Assembly (NCBI RefSeq): GCF_003480255.1
Contig: NZ_QUIN01000028.1
Location: forward strand, 1 to 28,279
Direction of reading: 5' to 3'
DNA from: Erysipelatoclostridium sp. AM42-17
GTDB taxonomy: Bacteria > Bacillota_I > Bacilli_A > Erysipelotrichales > Coprobacillaceae
DNA length: 28,279 nt
Shown: positions 1 to 8,282 of the stretch, in pieces
How positions within the stretch are numbered: the stretch's first letter is position 1
How the letters are laid out: each line of letters starts with the position of its first letter
Notes under the pieces: generated by a model
Told to the model about the DNA's origin: nothing
The model's input: the letters and a program-made list of their open reading frames with translations, nothing else
The model's database searches: none
Position numbers and translations under genes: made by a program

Positions 1-171
1 TTTCGAGTGCTCGTTTATACTACCATCTTTTCTCTTGTTTGTCTACTCTTTTTTCCCCTTTTTTTATCCTTTTCTTTTACCTTTTTTCCTTCTATTTTAA
101 AAAAACCTCTTTTTATCATTGTTTTTTTAAAATCACAACAATCTAATTTTTTTATCCAATCTTTAAACAAA
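1..171. other. Non-coding, pyrimidine-rich leader
   Basis: No credible gene is seen here. The plus strand is dominated by T and C runs, and the only open frame is a low-complexity Leu/Phe/Ser string running into the next gene. It sits immediately upstream of the promoter of the nucleotidyltransferase gene. Confidence 0.5.
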
Positions 172-172
172 T

Positions 173-201
173 TAGACAATACTCTCTACTTATTATATAA
201 T
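173..201 (+). promoter_or_regulatory. Sigma-A-type promoter for the nucleotidyltransferase gene
   Basis: A -35 box TAGACA (173-178, 5 of 6 to TTGACA) is followed by 17 bases and a perfect -10 box TATAAT (196-201). Transcription would start near 208, leaving a leader of about 22 bases before the ATG at 230. Confidence 0.65.
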
Positions 202-219
202 AATATTATATTATTATTT

Positions 220-225
220 GGAGGT
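220..225 (+). promoter_or_regulatory. Ribosome binding site deciding the start at 230
   Basis: GGAGGT lies 4 bases before ATG 230. A TTG at 218 is in frame, but it overlaps this site and has none of its own, so 230 is the better start. Confidence 0.75.
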
Positions 226-229
226 ACAT

Positions 230-1144
230 ATGAAAGATGTTACATTAGTCATTATGGCTGCTGGTATTGGTAGCCGTTTTGGTAAAGGTATTAAACAACT
301 CACTCCAGTAGGTCCTCATGGTGAAATTATTATGGACTATTCCATATATGATGCTATGCAAGCTGGATTTAATAAAGTTGTCTTTGTTATTAGAAAGGAC
401 TTAAAAGAAGAATTTGATCGTGTGATTGGTTCTAGAATTAAGCAAGTTATTAAAGTTGAATATGCTTATCAAGAATTATCAAATATTCCTGAGGCTTATC
501 AAAGCCAATTTAAAGAAAGAACAAAACCTTGGGGAACTGGACAAGCTATCTTATGTTGTAAAGATTTAATTCATGAACCCTTTTTAGTTATTAATGCAGA
601 CGACTATTATGGACAAAACGCCTTTAAAGAGGCTTATCAATATTTAACTCAAGAACATTCATCAAATAAAGAAGATATTGCAATGGTTAGTTTTATCTTA
701 AAAAATACATTAAGTGATAATGGTGGGGTTACCCGTGGACTATGCCATGTAGACCAAAATCATTATTTAACAGATATTGTTGAAACTCATAATATTGAAA
801 AAGGTGATGGCTATGCCTTTGTTAGAAACGATGATCATGAAGACAAGATTGATTGGAATAGTTTTGTTTCTATGAATATGTGGGCATTCCAACCAACTAT
901 TTTTAAAATTTTAAATCAAGAATTTGATCAATTCTTAAAAAATGTTCCGGTTACTGATTTAAAACAAGAATTCTTATTACCTACCATTGTAGGAGATCTA
1001 CTTAAAAATGATCGAGCTACTGTTAAAGTTTTAAGTTCTCCTGATAATTGGTTTGGTGTAACTTATCAAGAAGACAAACAAATCGTCATTGATAGTATTA
1101 AAGAACTTGTTGAAAACCATACATATCCAAAACATCTATATTAA
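230..1144 (+). CDS. Sugar-phosphate nucleotidyltransferase family protein
   Basis: A 304-residue cytosolic protein of the NTP_transferase (GT-A-like nucleotidyltransferase) fold. The N-terminal signature AAGIGSRFGKGIKQLTP (about residues 10-26) is a variant of the G-x-G-x-R nucleotide-binding loop. WGTGQA (101-106) and NADDYYG (122-128, metal-binding acidic pair) follow in the usual order. Such enzymes join a sugar-1-phosphate or similar phosphate to an NTP to make an activated donor. The substrate cannot be read from sequence. It has its own promoter and terminator and converges on the polysaccharide locus, so a role in supplying a donor to that locus is inference from position only. Family call is firm, substrate unknown. 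Confidence 0.88.
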   Translation: MKDVTLVIMAAGIGSRFGKGIKQLTPVGPHGEIIMDYSIYDAMQAGFNKVVFVIRKDLKEEFDRVIGSRIKQVIKVEYAYQELSNIPEAYQSQFKERTKPWGTGQAILCCKDLIHEPFLVINADDYYGQNAFKEAYQYLTQEHSSNKEDIAMVSFILKNTLSDNGGVTRGLCHVDQNHYLTDIVETHNIEKGDGYAFVRNDDHEDKIDWNSFVSMNMWAFQPTIFKILNQEFDQFLKNVPVTDLKQEFLLPTIVGDLLKNDRATVKVLSSPDNWFGVTYQEDKQIVIDSIKELVENHTYPKHLY

Positions 1145-1148
1145 ACAC

Positions 1149-1176
1149 AAAAGCAACTCTATTTCGAGTTGCTTTT
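1149..1176. terminator. Bidirectional intrinsic terminator between convergent genes
   Basis: An 11-bp perfect stem (1149-1159 with 1166-1176) and 6-base loop. T residues lie at the 3' foot on both strands. It closes the plus-strand nucleotidyltransferase gene and also overlaps the last codons and stop (1159-1161) of the minus-strand GtrA gene, so it probably serves both transcripts. Confidence 0.8.
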
Positions 1177-1560
1177 AAAAACGACCAATTTACTTAAAAC
1201 ATAATTTAAAACAATAACAATGACATTAACAACAACTTTAGAAATCATATCATTTAAAAGATGATAATTCACAAGTGCCCACATGAGTGTCATATCTAAA
1301 ACCCCAGTCGCGAGTCTTGATCCAAAAAATGAAATCATTTCTTTAATAACATTTTCATTATGACTATTAAATACATATTTTCTGTTTGTTATATAAGCAA
1401 ATAAAACAGATAAAACCCAAGCCAAAGCATTAGAAATAAGATAATGGATATCTAGTAACTCTGCACTTATGTAATAAACAACGATATTGACTACTGTTGT
1501 TAGAACACCAAATATTAAATATAATAATATTTCTTTATTTTTATATATCAGTTCTTTCAT
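1159..1560 (-). CDS. GtrA-family membrane protein
   Basis: A 133-residue protein with four predicted membrane segments (about 10-32, 40-60, 76-97 and 104-127). It shows the GtrA-family pattern: an N-terminal LIFGVLTTVVNIVVYY helix, then NALAWVLSVLFAYITNRKYVF around the second helix. GtrA proteins are proposed to flip, or help present, undecaprenyl-phosphate-linked sugars in serotype-conversion and wall-glycosylation systems. It has a good AAGGAG ribosome site and lies 12 bases after the upstream membrane gene. It is the last gene of a four-gene set with a GtrB-like transferase and two GT-C-like proteins, which supports that role. The family is clear; the flippase function is known only by family proposal. 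Confidence 0.88.
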   Translation of the reverse strand: MKELIYKNKEILLYLIFGVLTTVVNIVVYYISAELLDIHYLISNALAWVLSVLFAYITNRKYVFNSHNENVIKEMISFFGSRLATGVLDMTLMWALVNYHLLNDMISKVVVNVIVIVLNYVLSKLVVFKSNSK

Positions 1561-1572
1561 AAAAACTCCTTA

Positions 1573-3153
1573 TTACACAAATAAATTAATGATAAAGACA
1601 ATCACTATTATAAATAGTATAAACTTTATTGTGTCCATATCCTTCAATATTTCTAATTTTCTTTTTATTCCTCTGGCAACCCTTACTTTTAATAATTGAT
1701 CAATCATTTCGTTGGTCATATCCATGAGACCTTTTGCACAATAAGGCATTAATAAAACAAAATAAGTAATGGTATATTGTGATTTAGCTTCCCAAAATAA
1801 GTGAAATAGAAAACCACCAATAAATATCGTCGGTAACAACAAACGATGTAATTTCATATGGCGACCGGTAAAGTAAATATAGGCTAATGTCCCTAACAAG
1901 ACTACTGATTCAAACACATTGAATATTTGATACCATAATTCACTTTGAATATAAAAACTACTATGTCTGGTAACCCAAGTACCTTGAAAATCAGGGTTAC
2001 ACCACTGAGATACCGTTTTACGATATAAAAAGTTAATAAATTTTCCAGAATTAGATAAATAATCACTCAATGTATTGGATAAATCTGTTTTGGCCCTTTC
2101 GTTAGCTAGTTCATAGTTTCCATTGGCATTTTCATAGACACTCCAATTGTAACCATTAAACCATCCAGGCATTTCCGGCGTGTCTTGTAATCCCATTTCT
2201 ACATAAGCAATCATGGGAATTCCCTTTCCTAATTCTATATCCGTCATATTTTTAATAATTGTATTAGGAATAAGGGAAGACGCAAAATAAGCCGGTACAA
2301 ATAAAATTAATAGTATAATGGATTGATAACGTTTATTTAAAACGATATCAAAAATGATAAAAATCAACATCGCAACAAATACAATCAAATAATTTGATTT
2401 AAACATCATCGCAAAAATAATACTTATAATAGCCGATAAAATATATCTAATTTTACCTGATTCAAAATATTCATAACCTGATAAAATCGCAAGCAATGAA
2501 AAAGCTAAACCAAAAATATTTCCATAAACAAAAGCGATATAAAAGGTTAATGGAAAAAACAGAACCAACAAAAATAAAGTCCAGTTTTTTAGTTCCTCAT
2601 TTCTAAAACTAATTGTTGATATTTGGCACAAGCAATAATAACTAATTAATAAACCAAAAATATTTAATACTTGAAAAGCCTGATAATTGTTATCACCAAA
2701 AAGAAATGACAGATAATAAAGAATAACAACAATTCCTGCTTGATTAGAACATTTCCCAACATATCCAGTAGGTGTAAAATAACTGTAATTGCCATTTTTC
2801 AATCCTGCAGCTGCTTCTAAAATACTTTGTTGATCTGCAACAGGAACAAAATTAATAGTAAATATCATAAAAATACCAACAATCAATAAAATTAAACTTA
2901 CTATTAAAAATATTTTATTAAAATAATACGTATCCTGTGTCTTATATTTCTTTCTAATAAAATATAAAACAATAACAATAAAGATAAACCAGCCAATCAA
3001 CCAGAATGGTCGATCAGCTACAATTGTTGTATGCTCATCCCAACTTAAATAGGCATTAGTAAAAAGACTTAATAATGTAAGAAGTAATATAATAACAGTA
3101 AAAAAGCCTAATACAACATTTTTACCAAATTTCTTTAGTTTTGAATCAAACAT
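1573..3153 (-). CDS. Polytopic GT-C-like membrane glycosyltransferase (probable)
   Basis: A 526-residue integral membrane protein with roughly 11-13 hydrophobic segments. The first extracytoplasmic loop carries SWDEHTT, and a second acidic motif (FVPVADQQS) follows TM3. An acidic residue after an early helix is where GT-C enzymes hold their catalytic Asp/Glu, so the layout suits a transferase that takes sugar from a polyprenyl-phosphate donor on the outer membrane face. A large loop in the C-terminal half (about residues 315-395, rich in Trp, Tyr, Asn and Gly) could bind the acceptor. It lies in tight array (12-base gaps) with the second GT-C-like gene upstream and gtrA-like downstream. The exact family is not certain, and sugar and acceptor are unknown. 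Confidence 0.72.
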   Translation of the reverse strand: MFDSKLKKFGKNVVLGFFTVIILLLTLLSLFTNAYLSWDEHTTIVADRPFWLIGWFIFIVIVLYFIRKKYKTQDTYYFNKIFLIVSLILLIVGIFMIFTINFVPVADQQSILEAAAGLKNGNYSYFTPTGYVGKCSNQAGIVVILYYLSFLFGDNNYQAFQVLNIFGLLISYYCLCQISTISFRNEELKNWTLFLLVLFFPLTFYIAFVYGNIFGLAFSLLAILSGYEYFESGKIRYILSAIISIIFAMMFKSNYLIVFVAMLIFIIFDIVLNKRYQSIILLILFVPAYFASSLIPNTIIKNMTDIELGKGIPMIAYVEMGLQDTPEMPGWFNGYNWSVYENANGNYELANERAKTDLSNTLSDYLSNSGKFINFLYRKTVSQWCNPDFQGTWVTRHSSFYIQSELWYQIFNVFESVVLLGTLAYIYFTGRHMKLHRLLLPTIFIGGFLFHLFWEAKSQYTITYFVLLMPYCAKGLMDMTNEMIDQLLKVRVARGIKRKLEILKDMDTIKFILFIIVIVFIINLFV

Positions 3154-3165
3154 ATATTCACCTTC

Positions 3166-4506
3166 TTATATAATAGAGTTCATATTTTCTAAACATAATC
3201 TTATATATTTTTCATAACAAAGTCCAAAGAATATAATATACGCTATGATGATTGTTAAAATAGAATAATTATATTTAATAAAATTCTTTGTTTCTAATAC
3301 ATTGGCTATGTATTCGTAACCTATACTGATAAATAAGGCTAATGGCACAAGTATTGACATAATGTAACGACCTTGTGGTTGATAGTCGATAGAATAAGAG
3401 TATTTAATTGATAATACTATAGGAATTAACATACATAAAATTAAGCATATAATGAAATAAGGTTTCAACTTAAATTTTAATTGATAATTATTCTTCAATC
3501 CAATAACTGTTGATCCTAGACCAAGTATACTCAATAATACATAACCAACAAATAGAATATTGCTGATAATATACTTCATATAGCCAGAAGCACAAACAAA
3601 ACTTTTAGCTGTATCAATAAACCAATTTGTGTGAAGAAGCATCGAAACAACACCAATACCTTGATGCTCATATGTCATTCTTTTTGATAACTGATAACCA
3701 TCTTGAGCATATTTTTCACCACATTCATACATTGAATTCATTCCTAGAAAATCACCATGATGAATCATGGCATTTCTAATAAAGAACCAACCGCCAATAA
3801 TAAATGCTGATAATGCAATAATCATTCCTCTAACAAAAAAGGTCTTTAAATCAAATCCAGCTTGATAACAACTTATACAATAAACAAAAATACTACATAA
3901 AATAAAGCCATAAGCATTATAGTAAGTTAAAGCACATAGACCGATAGACACTCCTAAAAAGACACAATAAAAATATTGCCAATTTGTTTTAATTCCTTTA
4001 ATCCATGCATAAACAATCAATGCTGTTGTCATCACTGAAAATGAATCATTATTTAAATAAAGTGATAAATAGAAAAATTGTGGTAATAAAGTCACAATAA
4101 TGGAAAAAAGATAAATCGTGATCTTTTTATTAAAGATTTCTTCACCTATTTTACAACATATAAAAAATGTGATAGAACCCGCTAAAACACTTGTTAATCT
4201 AGCAGCCACTAATAAATAACTTGCATTATGAGTAAACAACATTACTATTTTCATAAATAAAACACTTATTAATGAAGGTAAATAGGGTGTAAAGCCATAT
4301 GAAAATCCCCATATGGCATTCAATATTTCTTTTTCATTTCCATTAGGTAATGTTCCATGATTTACAATATATTGGGGAATGCTATATCTCATATATTCAT
4401 CAGGAGCCTGAGACATCACTAACCTTGTTGAACAAATAAACATCAAGATAAAAATAAGAATTGTCCCTATTAAATACCCTTTGTTATTCTTTATATTATT
4501 TTTCAT
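3166..4506 (-). CDS. Polytopic membrane protein, DUF2142/GT-C-like
   Basis: A 446-residue integral membrane protein with about 11 predicted helices. After TM1 comes SQAPDEYMRYSIPQYI, the P-D-E motif with following aromatic residues seen in DUF2142 and ArnT-like GT-C proteins, where the acidic residue is thought catalytic. A late loop with a YQPQGRYI motif (about residues 372-379) is also typical of such proteins. Its start overlaps the stop of the GtrB-like gene by 11 bases, so translation is probably coupled to that gene. It likely uses the lipid-linked sugar made by the GtrB-like protein, or modifies a similar one. Assignment between DUF2142 and other GT-C families is not settled by eye. 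Confidence 0.72.
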   Translation of the reverse strand: MKNNIKNNKGYLIGTILIFILMFICSTRLVMSQAPDEYMRYSIPQYIVNHGTLPNGNEKEILNAIWGFSYGFTPYLPSLISVLFMKIVMLFTHNASYLLVAARLTSVLAGSITFFICCKIGEEIFNKKITIYLFSIIVTLLPQFFYLSLYLNNDSFSVMTTALIVYAWIKGIKTNWQYFYCVFLGVSIGLCALTYYNAYGFILCSIFVYCISCYQAGFDLKTFFVRGMIIALSAFIIGGWFFIRNAMIHHGDFLGMNSMYECGEKYAQDGYQLSKRMTYEHQGIGVVSMLLHTNWFIDTAKSFVCASGYMKYIISNILFVGYVLLSILGLGSTVIGLKNNYQLKFKLKPYFIICLILCMLIPIVLSIKYSYSIDYQPQGRYIMSILVPLALFISIGYEYIANVLETKNFIKYNYSILTIIIAYIIFFGLCYEKYIRLCLENMNSII

Positions 4507-5452
4507 TGATAACCTCTTTTTTATTAATATTTGTATCCTTCACGATATAAACCGGTCTTTTCTTTGTTTCTAAATAAGTCTTTGATAAGTATTGCCCTAA
4601 TATTCCTGTACAGAATATTTGAATTCCTCCAATAAGCGTAATAATACATACAAGTGATGGCCATCCACTTGTTGGATCATTAAATATCAATGTCCTTACT
4701 ATAATAAAAATGATAAAAATAAGAGCGATAAATAACATCAACATACCAAGTAATGATGCTATCGCTAAAGGTGCTGTAGAAAAAGCAACAATTCCTTCAA
4801 TGCTATATAAAAGTAGTTTCCAAAAAGACCATTTTGTTTCTCCGGCTACCCTTTCTACATTTTCAAACTCTATCCATTTTGTTTTAAATCCTACCCAGCC
4901 AAATAAACCTTTACTAAAACGATTATATTCTTTTAACTCTAATAGTGCATTGACAAACTGTCTTGTCATTAAGCGATAATCTCGTGCTCCATCCATAAGT
5001 TCAGTATCTGATATTTTATTCATCATTTTATAAAAGAGTCTGGCAAAAAAAGAACGGATTGGTGGTTCTCCTTTTCTGGTTACTCTTCTCGTTGCCGCAC
5101 TATCATAACCTTCTTCTTTAATAGCGCGATACATTTCGGGTAAGAGTCTTGGCGGATCTTGTAAATCAGCATCCATCAAGCAAACATAATCTCCTGTACT
5201 GTTTTCAAAACCGGCATACATGGCTGCTTCTTTACCAAAATTACGTGAAAATGATATGTATTTTACTCTTTGATCTTTTTGAGCAAGTATTTGCATGATT
5301 TCTAATGTTCTATCTTTTGAACCATCATTGACCAATAATAGTTCAAAATCAACTTCTTTCATTTCATTCATGACTCTACTCATTTCATCATAATAGTAAT
5401 TTAATGCTTCTTCTTCATTATAACACGGTACAATAACTGTTATTTTTTCCAT
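4496..5452 (-). CDS. GtrB-like undecaprenyl-phosphate glycosyltransferase (GT2)
   Basis: A 318-residue protein with an N-terminal GT2 domain (about 4-170) and two C-terminal membrane helices (about 226-254 and 264-288), the architecture of GtrB/DPM1-type enzymes. Visible motifs are IVPCYNEEE (7-15), VNDGSKD (41-47), the metal-binding DAD at 94-96 within DADLQDPP, and FSKGLFGWVGFK (179-190). Such enzymes transfer a sugar from a UDP-sugar to undecaprenyl phosphate at the cytoplasmic face. It is first of the four-gene side-chain module and overlaps the next gene by 11 bases. Ribosome site GGGAGG at 5462-5467. A terminator lies just upstream, so expression may rely on read-through or an unseen promoter. 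The sugar is not determinable. Confidence 0.9.
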   Translation of the reverse strand: MEKITVIVPCYNEEEALNYYYDEMSRVMNEMKEVDFELLLVNDGSKDRTLEIMQILAQKDQRVKYISFSRNFGKEAAMYAGFENSTGDYVCLMDADLQDPPRLLPEMYRAIKEEGYDSAATRRVTRKGEPPIRSFFARLFYKMMNKISDTELMDGARDYRLMTRQFVNALLELKEYNRFSKGLFGWVGFKTKWIEFENVERVAGETKWSFWKLLLYSIEGIVAFSTAPLAIASLLGMLMLFIALIFIIFIIVRTLIFNDPTSGWPSLVCIITLIGGIQIFCTGILGQYLSKTYLETKKRPVYIVKDTNINKKEVINEK

Positions 5453-5478
5453 TTAGTACAACCTCCCATCTATATATC

Positions 5479-5507
5479 AAAAAACTAAACTTATTAAGTT
5501 TAGTTTT
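5479..5507 (-). terminator. Intrinsic terminator after the lipoprotein gene
   Basis: Stem 5481-5491 with 5497-5507 (11 bp, extendable to 12-13) and a small AT loop. On the minus strand it is followed by six T residues (5479-5484, partly in the stem foot). It sits between the lipoprotein stop (5512) and the GtrB-like start (5452). Confidence 0.8.
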
Positions 5508-5511
5508 GACT

Positions 5512-6207
5512 CTATTTATTTGGATATTCGATACTAAATCCTCTAAAGATACCAGATCTGTTTTCATTACAACAATCTAGCATATTTTTATAACCAGCAT
5601 CATCATTATAAATAAATCTTCCATCTGTTTCTTGTTCAGGTTCCCCTACAAGACGTCTTACTTTTGTGTATGCCATTTTGCCATCTAGAGGTACTGTCCC
5701 ATTTTTTGTAACTACTTCTACATTTTTTAATGTTTTATCAAATTCATTTTCTGATAAAGGATCATACTTTACTTCTAAAAATGTAACAGAAGCTTCAGAT
5801 ACTTTAATTGTTTTTTTAGTAGGATTTTTATAACGTAAATACATATGGGCAACATCACCGTTATCTAATTCAACATTTAGATAGGCAACCATTGAAGATA
5901 TCCCTTCTTTAGGTAAATCAACTTCACTTGGATCTTGACCTGTACTATTTAATGTTACTGTCCCAATTTGTTTTAAATAATTTACATATTCACCTACTGT
6001 TTCAGGAATCGCAATTTTATGGTCATCAATTGTAAAGTATGAAATTAAGCCATTTGATTCTTCAAAATCATCTACTGTTTTAATTTTGATACCATCATCT
6101 GATGGGGATACTTTACTAGAAGAACTAGAACTATCATCTTTACTGCATCCTGTAAGCCCGACTACCATCATCAAAACCATCATGACAGTCATAATTTTCT
6201 TTAACAT
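5512..6207 (-). CDS. Secreted lipoprotein of unknown function
   Basis: A 231-residue protein with a clear lipoprotein signal: MLKK, a hydrophobic stretch and lipobox LTGC with Cys at residue 21. A Ser-rich linker (about 22-36) follows. The mature part is about 195 residues, soluble, acidic and probably beta-rich, with a CC pair near the C-terminus (DCCNE). I recognise no enzyme motif. It has a good ribosome site (GGAGG, 6215-6219), a possible promoter and a strong terminator, so it looks like its own unit between the backbone transferases and the side-chain module. A role in assembly or sensing of the wall polymer is possible from position only. Function unknown. Confidence 0.85.
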   Translation of the reverse strand: MLKKIMTVMMVLMMVVGLTGCSKDDSSSSSSKVSPSDDGIKIKTVDDFEESNGLISYFTIDDHKIAIPETVGEYVNYLKQIGTVTLNSTGQDPSEVDLPKEGISSMVAYLNVELDNGDVAHMYLRYKNPTKKTIKVSEASVTFLEVKYDPLSENEFDKTLKNVEVVTKNGTVPLDGKMAYTKVRRLVGEPEQETDGRFIYNDDAGYKNMLDCCNENRSGIFRGFSIEYPNK

Positions 6208-6252
6208 ATATTTTCCTCCATGAATATAACTACATAATTACTCTACTTTATT

Positions 6253-6281
6253 ACTATATAACAATTTACCTTTATCTACAA
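6253..6281 (-). promoter_or_regulatory. Possible promoter for the lipoprotein gene
   Basis: On the minus strand, -35 TTGTAG (6276-6281), 17-base spacer, -10 TATAGT (6253-6258, 5 of 6). The -35 box overlaps the end of the upstream rhamnosyltransferase gene. The -10 is good and the -35 is weak. Confidence 0.4.
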
Positions 6282-7433
6282 TTCTTTTTTATTTAAGAAT
6301 AATTGTTCATAATCACTGACAATTTTATGCCAACTATAAGCTTCTTGAATTCTTTTTTTAGATTTTTCTCCTAATTCATCAATATAACCTTGTTGAAAAC
6401 CATCGACATGCTCTATTAATTGACTTAAGCTTCCTGCTTCTTTTCCCCAGTAAACACATGAATCTAAGCCAACTTCTTGGTTAAATCCAACATTTAATAA
6501 TAAATTCAATTTAGTTGAACCTAATGCCTCTAATAAAGATGGGTTTGTTCCTCCTACTTCATGACCATGTAAATAACCATAAGCATGATGTCTTACTGTT
6601 TTTAATAATTCATCATCATAGATTGTTCCCACAAATTTAATTCTTTTGTCATTTTCAAAATGATATTTATTTTTTAAGACATGATATAACTTATTATCTT
6701 GGTATCCTGTAACAATAACTAAATCCTTAGTCGTATTTGTTTTCATGAATTCTTTAATCATTGTTTCATAGTTATTTTCTGGAACAAATCGACCTACGAT
6801 AAGATAATATTCATTTCTTCTTACGTCGTGTTCTTGAGCCCATTTATCAAACTTTTCTTCATTAGTTTGATCTACTACATCTGCACCATAAGCGATATAT
6901 GTTGTTTGAGGATGATATTTTTTGTAATCCTCTTGAATATACTTCTCTATATTTTTTGAGTCACAGATGACATAATCTGCATGTTTAATCATTAACCTTT
7001 CTGATAGTTTCCAATATCTTCTAATAAACCAATTCCATTTAGCTCTTTTAAATTCATGTCCATCAGGATTAACAAAAACTTGTATGTTTTTTTGATGAAA
7101 TAATTTGACATACTTATTTAAAAATGGACCAATACGACAAGCAAGAATATAAACAATAGCGTCATCAATTTGATGATCTTGTACGTATTGATAAATCTGT
7201 TTTAAAGCTGCAATATCATAATAGACTGCTTTAGCTGGTCCAATTTGTGGCACTTGAACTTTAAAACAACGTGCATTGTTATATTCAAATTCTTCATTTT
7301 TATCACTTAAACATGCAACATGATATTTAATATCTTCACTTATTTTGTTTTTGGTCAGATTTTCGACAAAGGTTTCAAACCCACCATAATTAGCAGGTAT
7401 CCCCTTACTTCCTATAATAAATATATTTTTCAT
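6276..7433 (-). CDS. rgpA: RgpA/GacB/Cps2T-type rhamnosyltransferase
   Basis: A 385-residue GT-B enzyme with an N-terminal DUF1972 domain and a C-terminal GT4 domain. The opening IIGSKGIPANYGGFETFVE (6-24) is nearly the signature of streptococcal RgpA/GacB and Cps2T. The C-terminal half has VGRFVPENN (213-221) and HEVGGTNPSLLEALG (291-305), the GT4 E-x7-E-type donor-binding motif. Length matches the family. In group A Streptococcus, GacB adds the first rhamnose to lipid-linked GlcNAc, priming the rhamnan backbone. The start is supported by GGAAGGG overlapping the end of the upstream gene, 2 bases away. It is fourth of a four-transferase run. Family is confident; linkage and acceptor are inferred. 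Confidence 0.88.
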   Translation of the reverse strand: MKNIFIIGSKGIPANYGGFETFVENLTKNKISEDIKYHVACLSDKNEEFEYNNARCFKVQVPQIGPAKAVYYDIAALKQIYQYVQDHQIDDAIVYILACRIGPFLNKYVKLFHQKNIQVFVNPDGHEFKRAKWNWFIRRYWKLSERLMIKHADYVICDSKNIEKYIQEDYKKYHPQTTYIAYGADVVDQTNEEKFDKWAQEHDVRRNEYYLIVGRFVPENNYETMIKEFMKTNTTKDLVIVTGYQDNKLYHVLKNKYHFENDKRIKFVGTIYDDELLKTVRHHAYGYLHGHEVGGTNPSLLEALGSTKLNLLLNVGFNQEVGLDSCVYWGKEAGSLSQLIEHVDGFQQGYIDELGEKSKKRIQEAYSWHKIVSDYEQLFLNKKEL

Positions 7434-7435
7434 TT

Positions 7436-8269
7436 TTACATACCCTTCCAGAACAATTGATATAATGTGTTGTATAAAAATAAATCTAGGTTTTTTAATG
7501 AAGGAATGAATTTCCCTTGTTTTTTCATCATGTATTTATATTCAATCGTTCTTTTTAATAAATTTACGTTTACATTTTGACAATGATTTTTTAATAGTTT
7601 TAACATTTCTGTATTTGATGCATGAACCTGATCAATGCTACCCGATACATTTTCACCTGTATAACTGTGCGTATAGAGTACATCATGATTTACGACAAAT
7701 TTACATTTTTGATCAATCATAAGTAACCATAACATATAATCATCTGCCGAATTAACAGTCATAATATTTTCTTTCCAAAAAGATGGAATACTTTCTTTTT
7801 TAATAAGGCATTGACCTGGAGAAACTATTAAGTCTCTTACTTTAATAAAGCCTATTTGTTTTTTTAAATAGTTTTGTGAGCGTTCATTCTTGTATATAAG
7901 ACATTTTCCTGTAGATGATTCCATCACTCCGTTAGCGATACATAAATCACCATCTTGAATATGTTCTAACTGACTTTTAATAAAGTCATCTGTTATTTTA
8001 TCATCTTGATCTAAAAATAAGATATATTGTCCCTTAGCTTGTTTTAAACCATGAACCCGTGATTGATGTATGCCTACGTTCTTTTCATTATTACAAAGAT
8101 GAATATTTAAATCATCATGATTTATTTGAATTATATCATCAGGATAATCATTAACAAAAATAACTTCTAGTTCTTTTTGTGATAATTCTTTATTCTTTTG
8201 AATTGTTTGTAATAATGGCTCTATATATTTTTGTCCTTTATATAAAGGAATGATAATAGATACATCCAT
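7436..8269 (-). CDS. GT2 family glycosyltransferase
   Basis: A 277-residue inverting GT2 enzyme, probably cytosolic or peripheral. Motifs: VSIIIPLYKG (3-12), VNDYPDD (39-45, an unusual form of the nucleotide-binding V-D-D region) and FLDQDD (85-90), which contains the metal-binding acidic motif. The start chosen is ATG 8269, preceded by AGAGGG with a 5-base spacer. An upstream in-frame TTG at 8296 lacks a ribosome site and would overlap the previous gene. It lies 13 bases after the GT4 gene and 2 bases before the RgpA-type gene, so it is co-transcribed and presumably extends the same chain. Sugar specificity is not visible. Confidence 0.87.
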   Translation of the reverse strand: MDVSIIIPLYKGQKYIEPLLQTIQKNKELSQKELEVIFVNDYPDDIIQINHDDLNIHLCNNEKNVGIHQSRVHGLKQAKGQYILFLDQDDKITDDFIKSQLEHIQDGDLCIANGVMESSTGKCLIYKNERSQNYLKKQIGFIKVRDLIVSPGQCLIKKESIPSFWKENIMTVNSADDYMLWLLMIDQKCKFVVNHDVLYTHSYTGENVSGSIDQVHASNTEMLKLLKNHCQNVNVNLLKRTIEYKYMMKKQGKFIPSLKNLDLFLYNTLYQLFWKGM

Positions 8270-8274
8270 GTAAT

Positions 8275-8280
8275 CCCTCT
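8275..8280 (-). promoter_or_regulatory. Ribosome binding site deciding the start at 8269
   Basis: Minus-strand AGAGGG lies 5 bases before ATG 8269. The longer reading from TTG 8296 has no comparable site, so the shorter protein is preferred. Confidence 0.65.
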
Positions 8281-8282
8281 TT

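Noticed and set aside
4..13. Short palindrome-like CGAG-TG-CTCG at the left edge
   Set aside because: A 4-bp stem with 2-base loop is too small to be a terminator on its own, and what lies before it is not in the window.
7..273. An 88-codon plus-strand frame (GTG start) rich in Leu, Phe and Ser
   Set aside because: It arises from T-rich sequence, has no ribosome site, and runs over the start of the well-supported nucleotidyltransferase gene.
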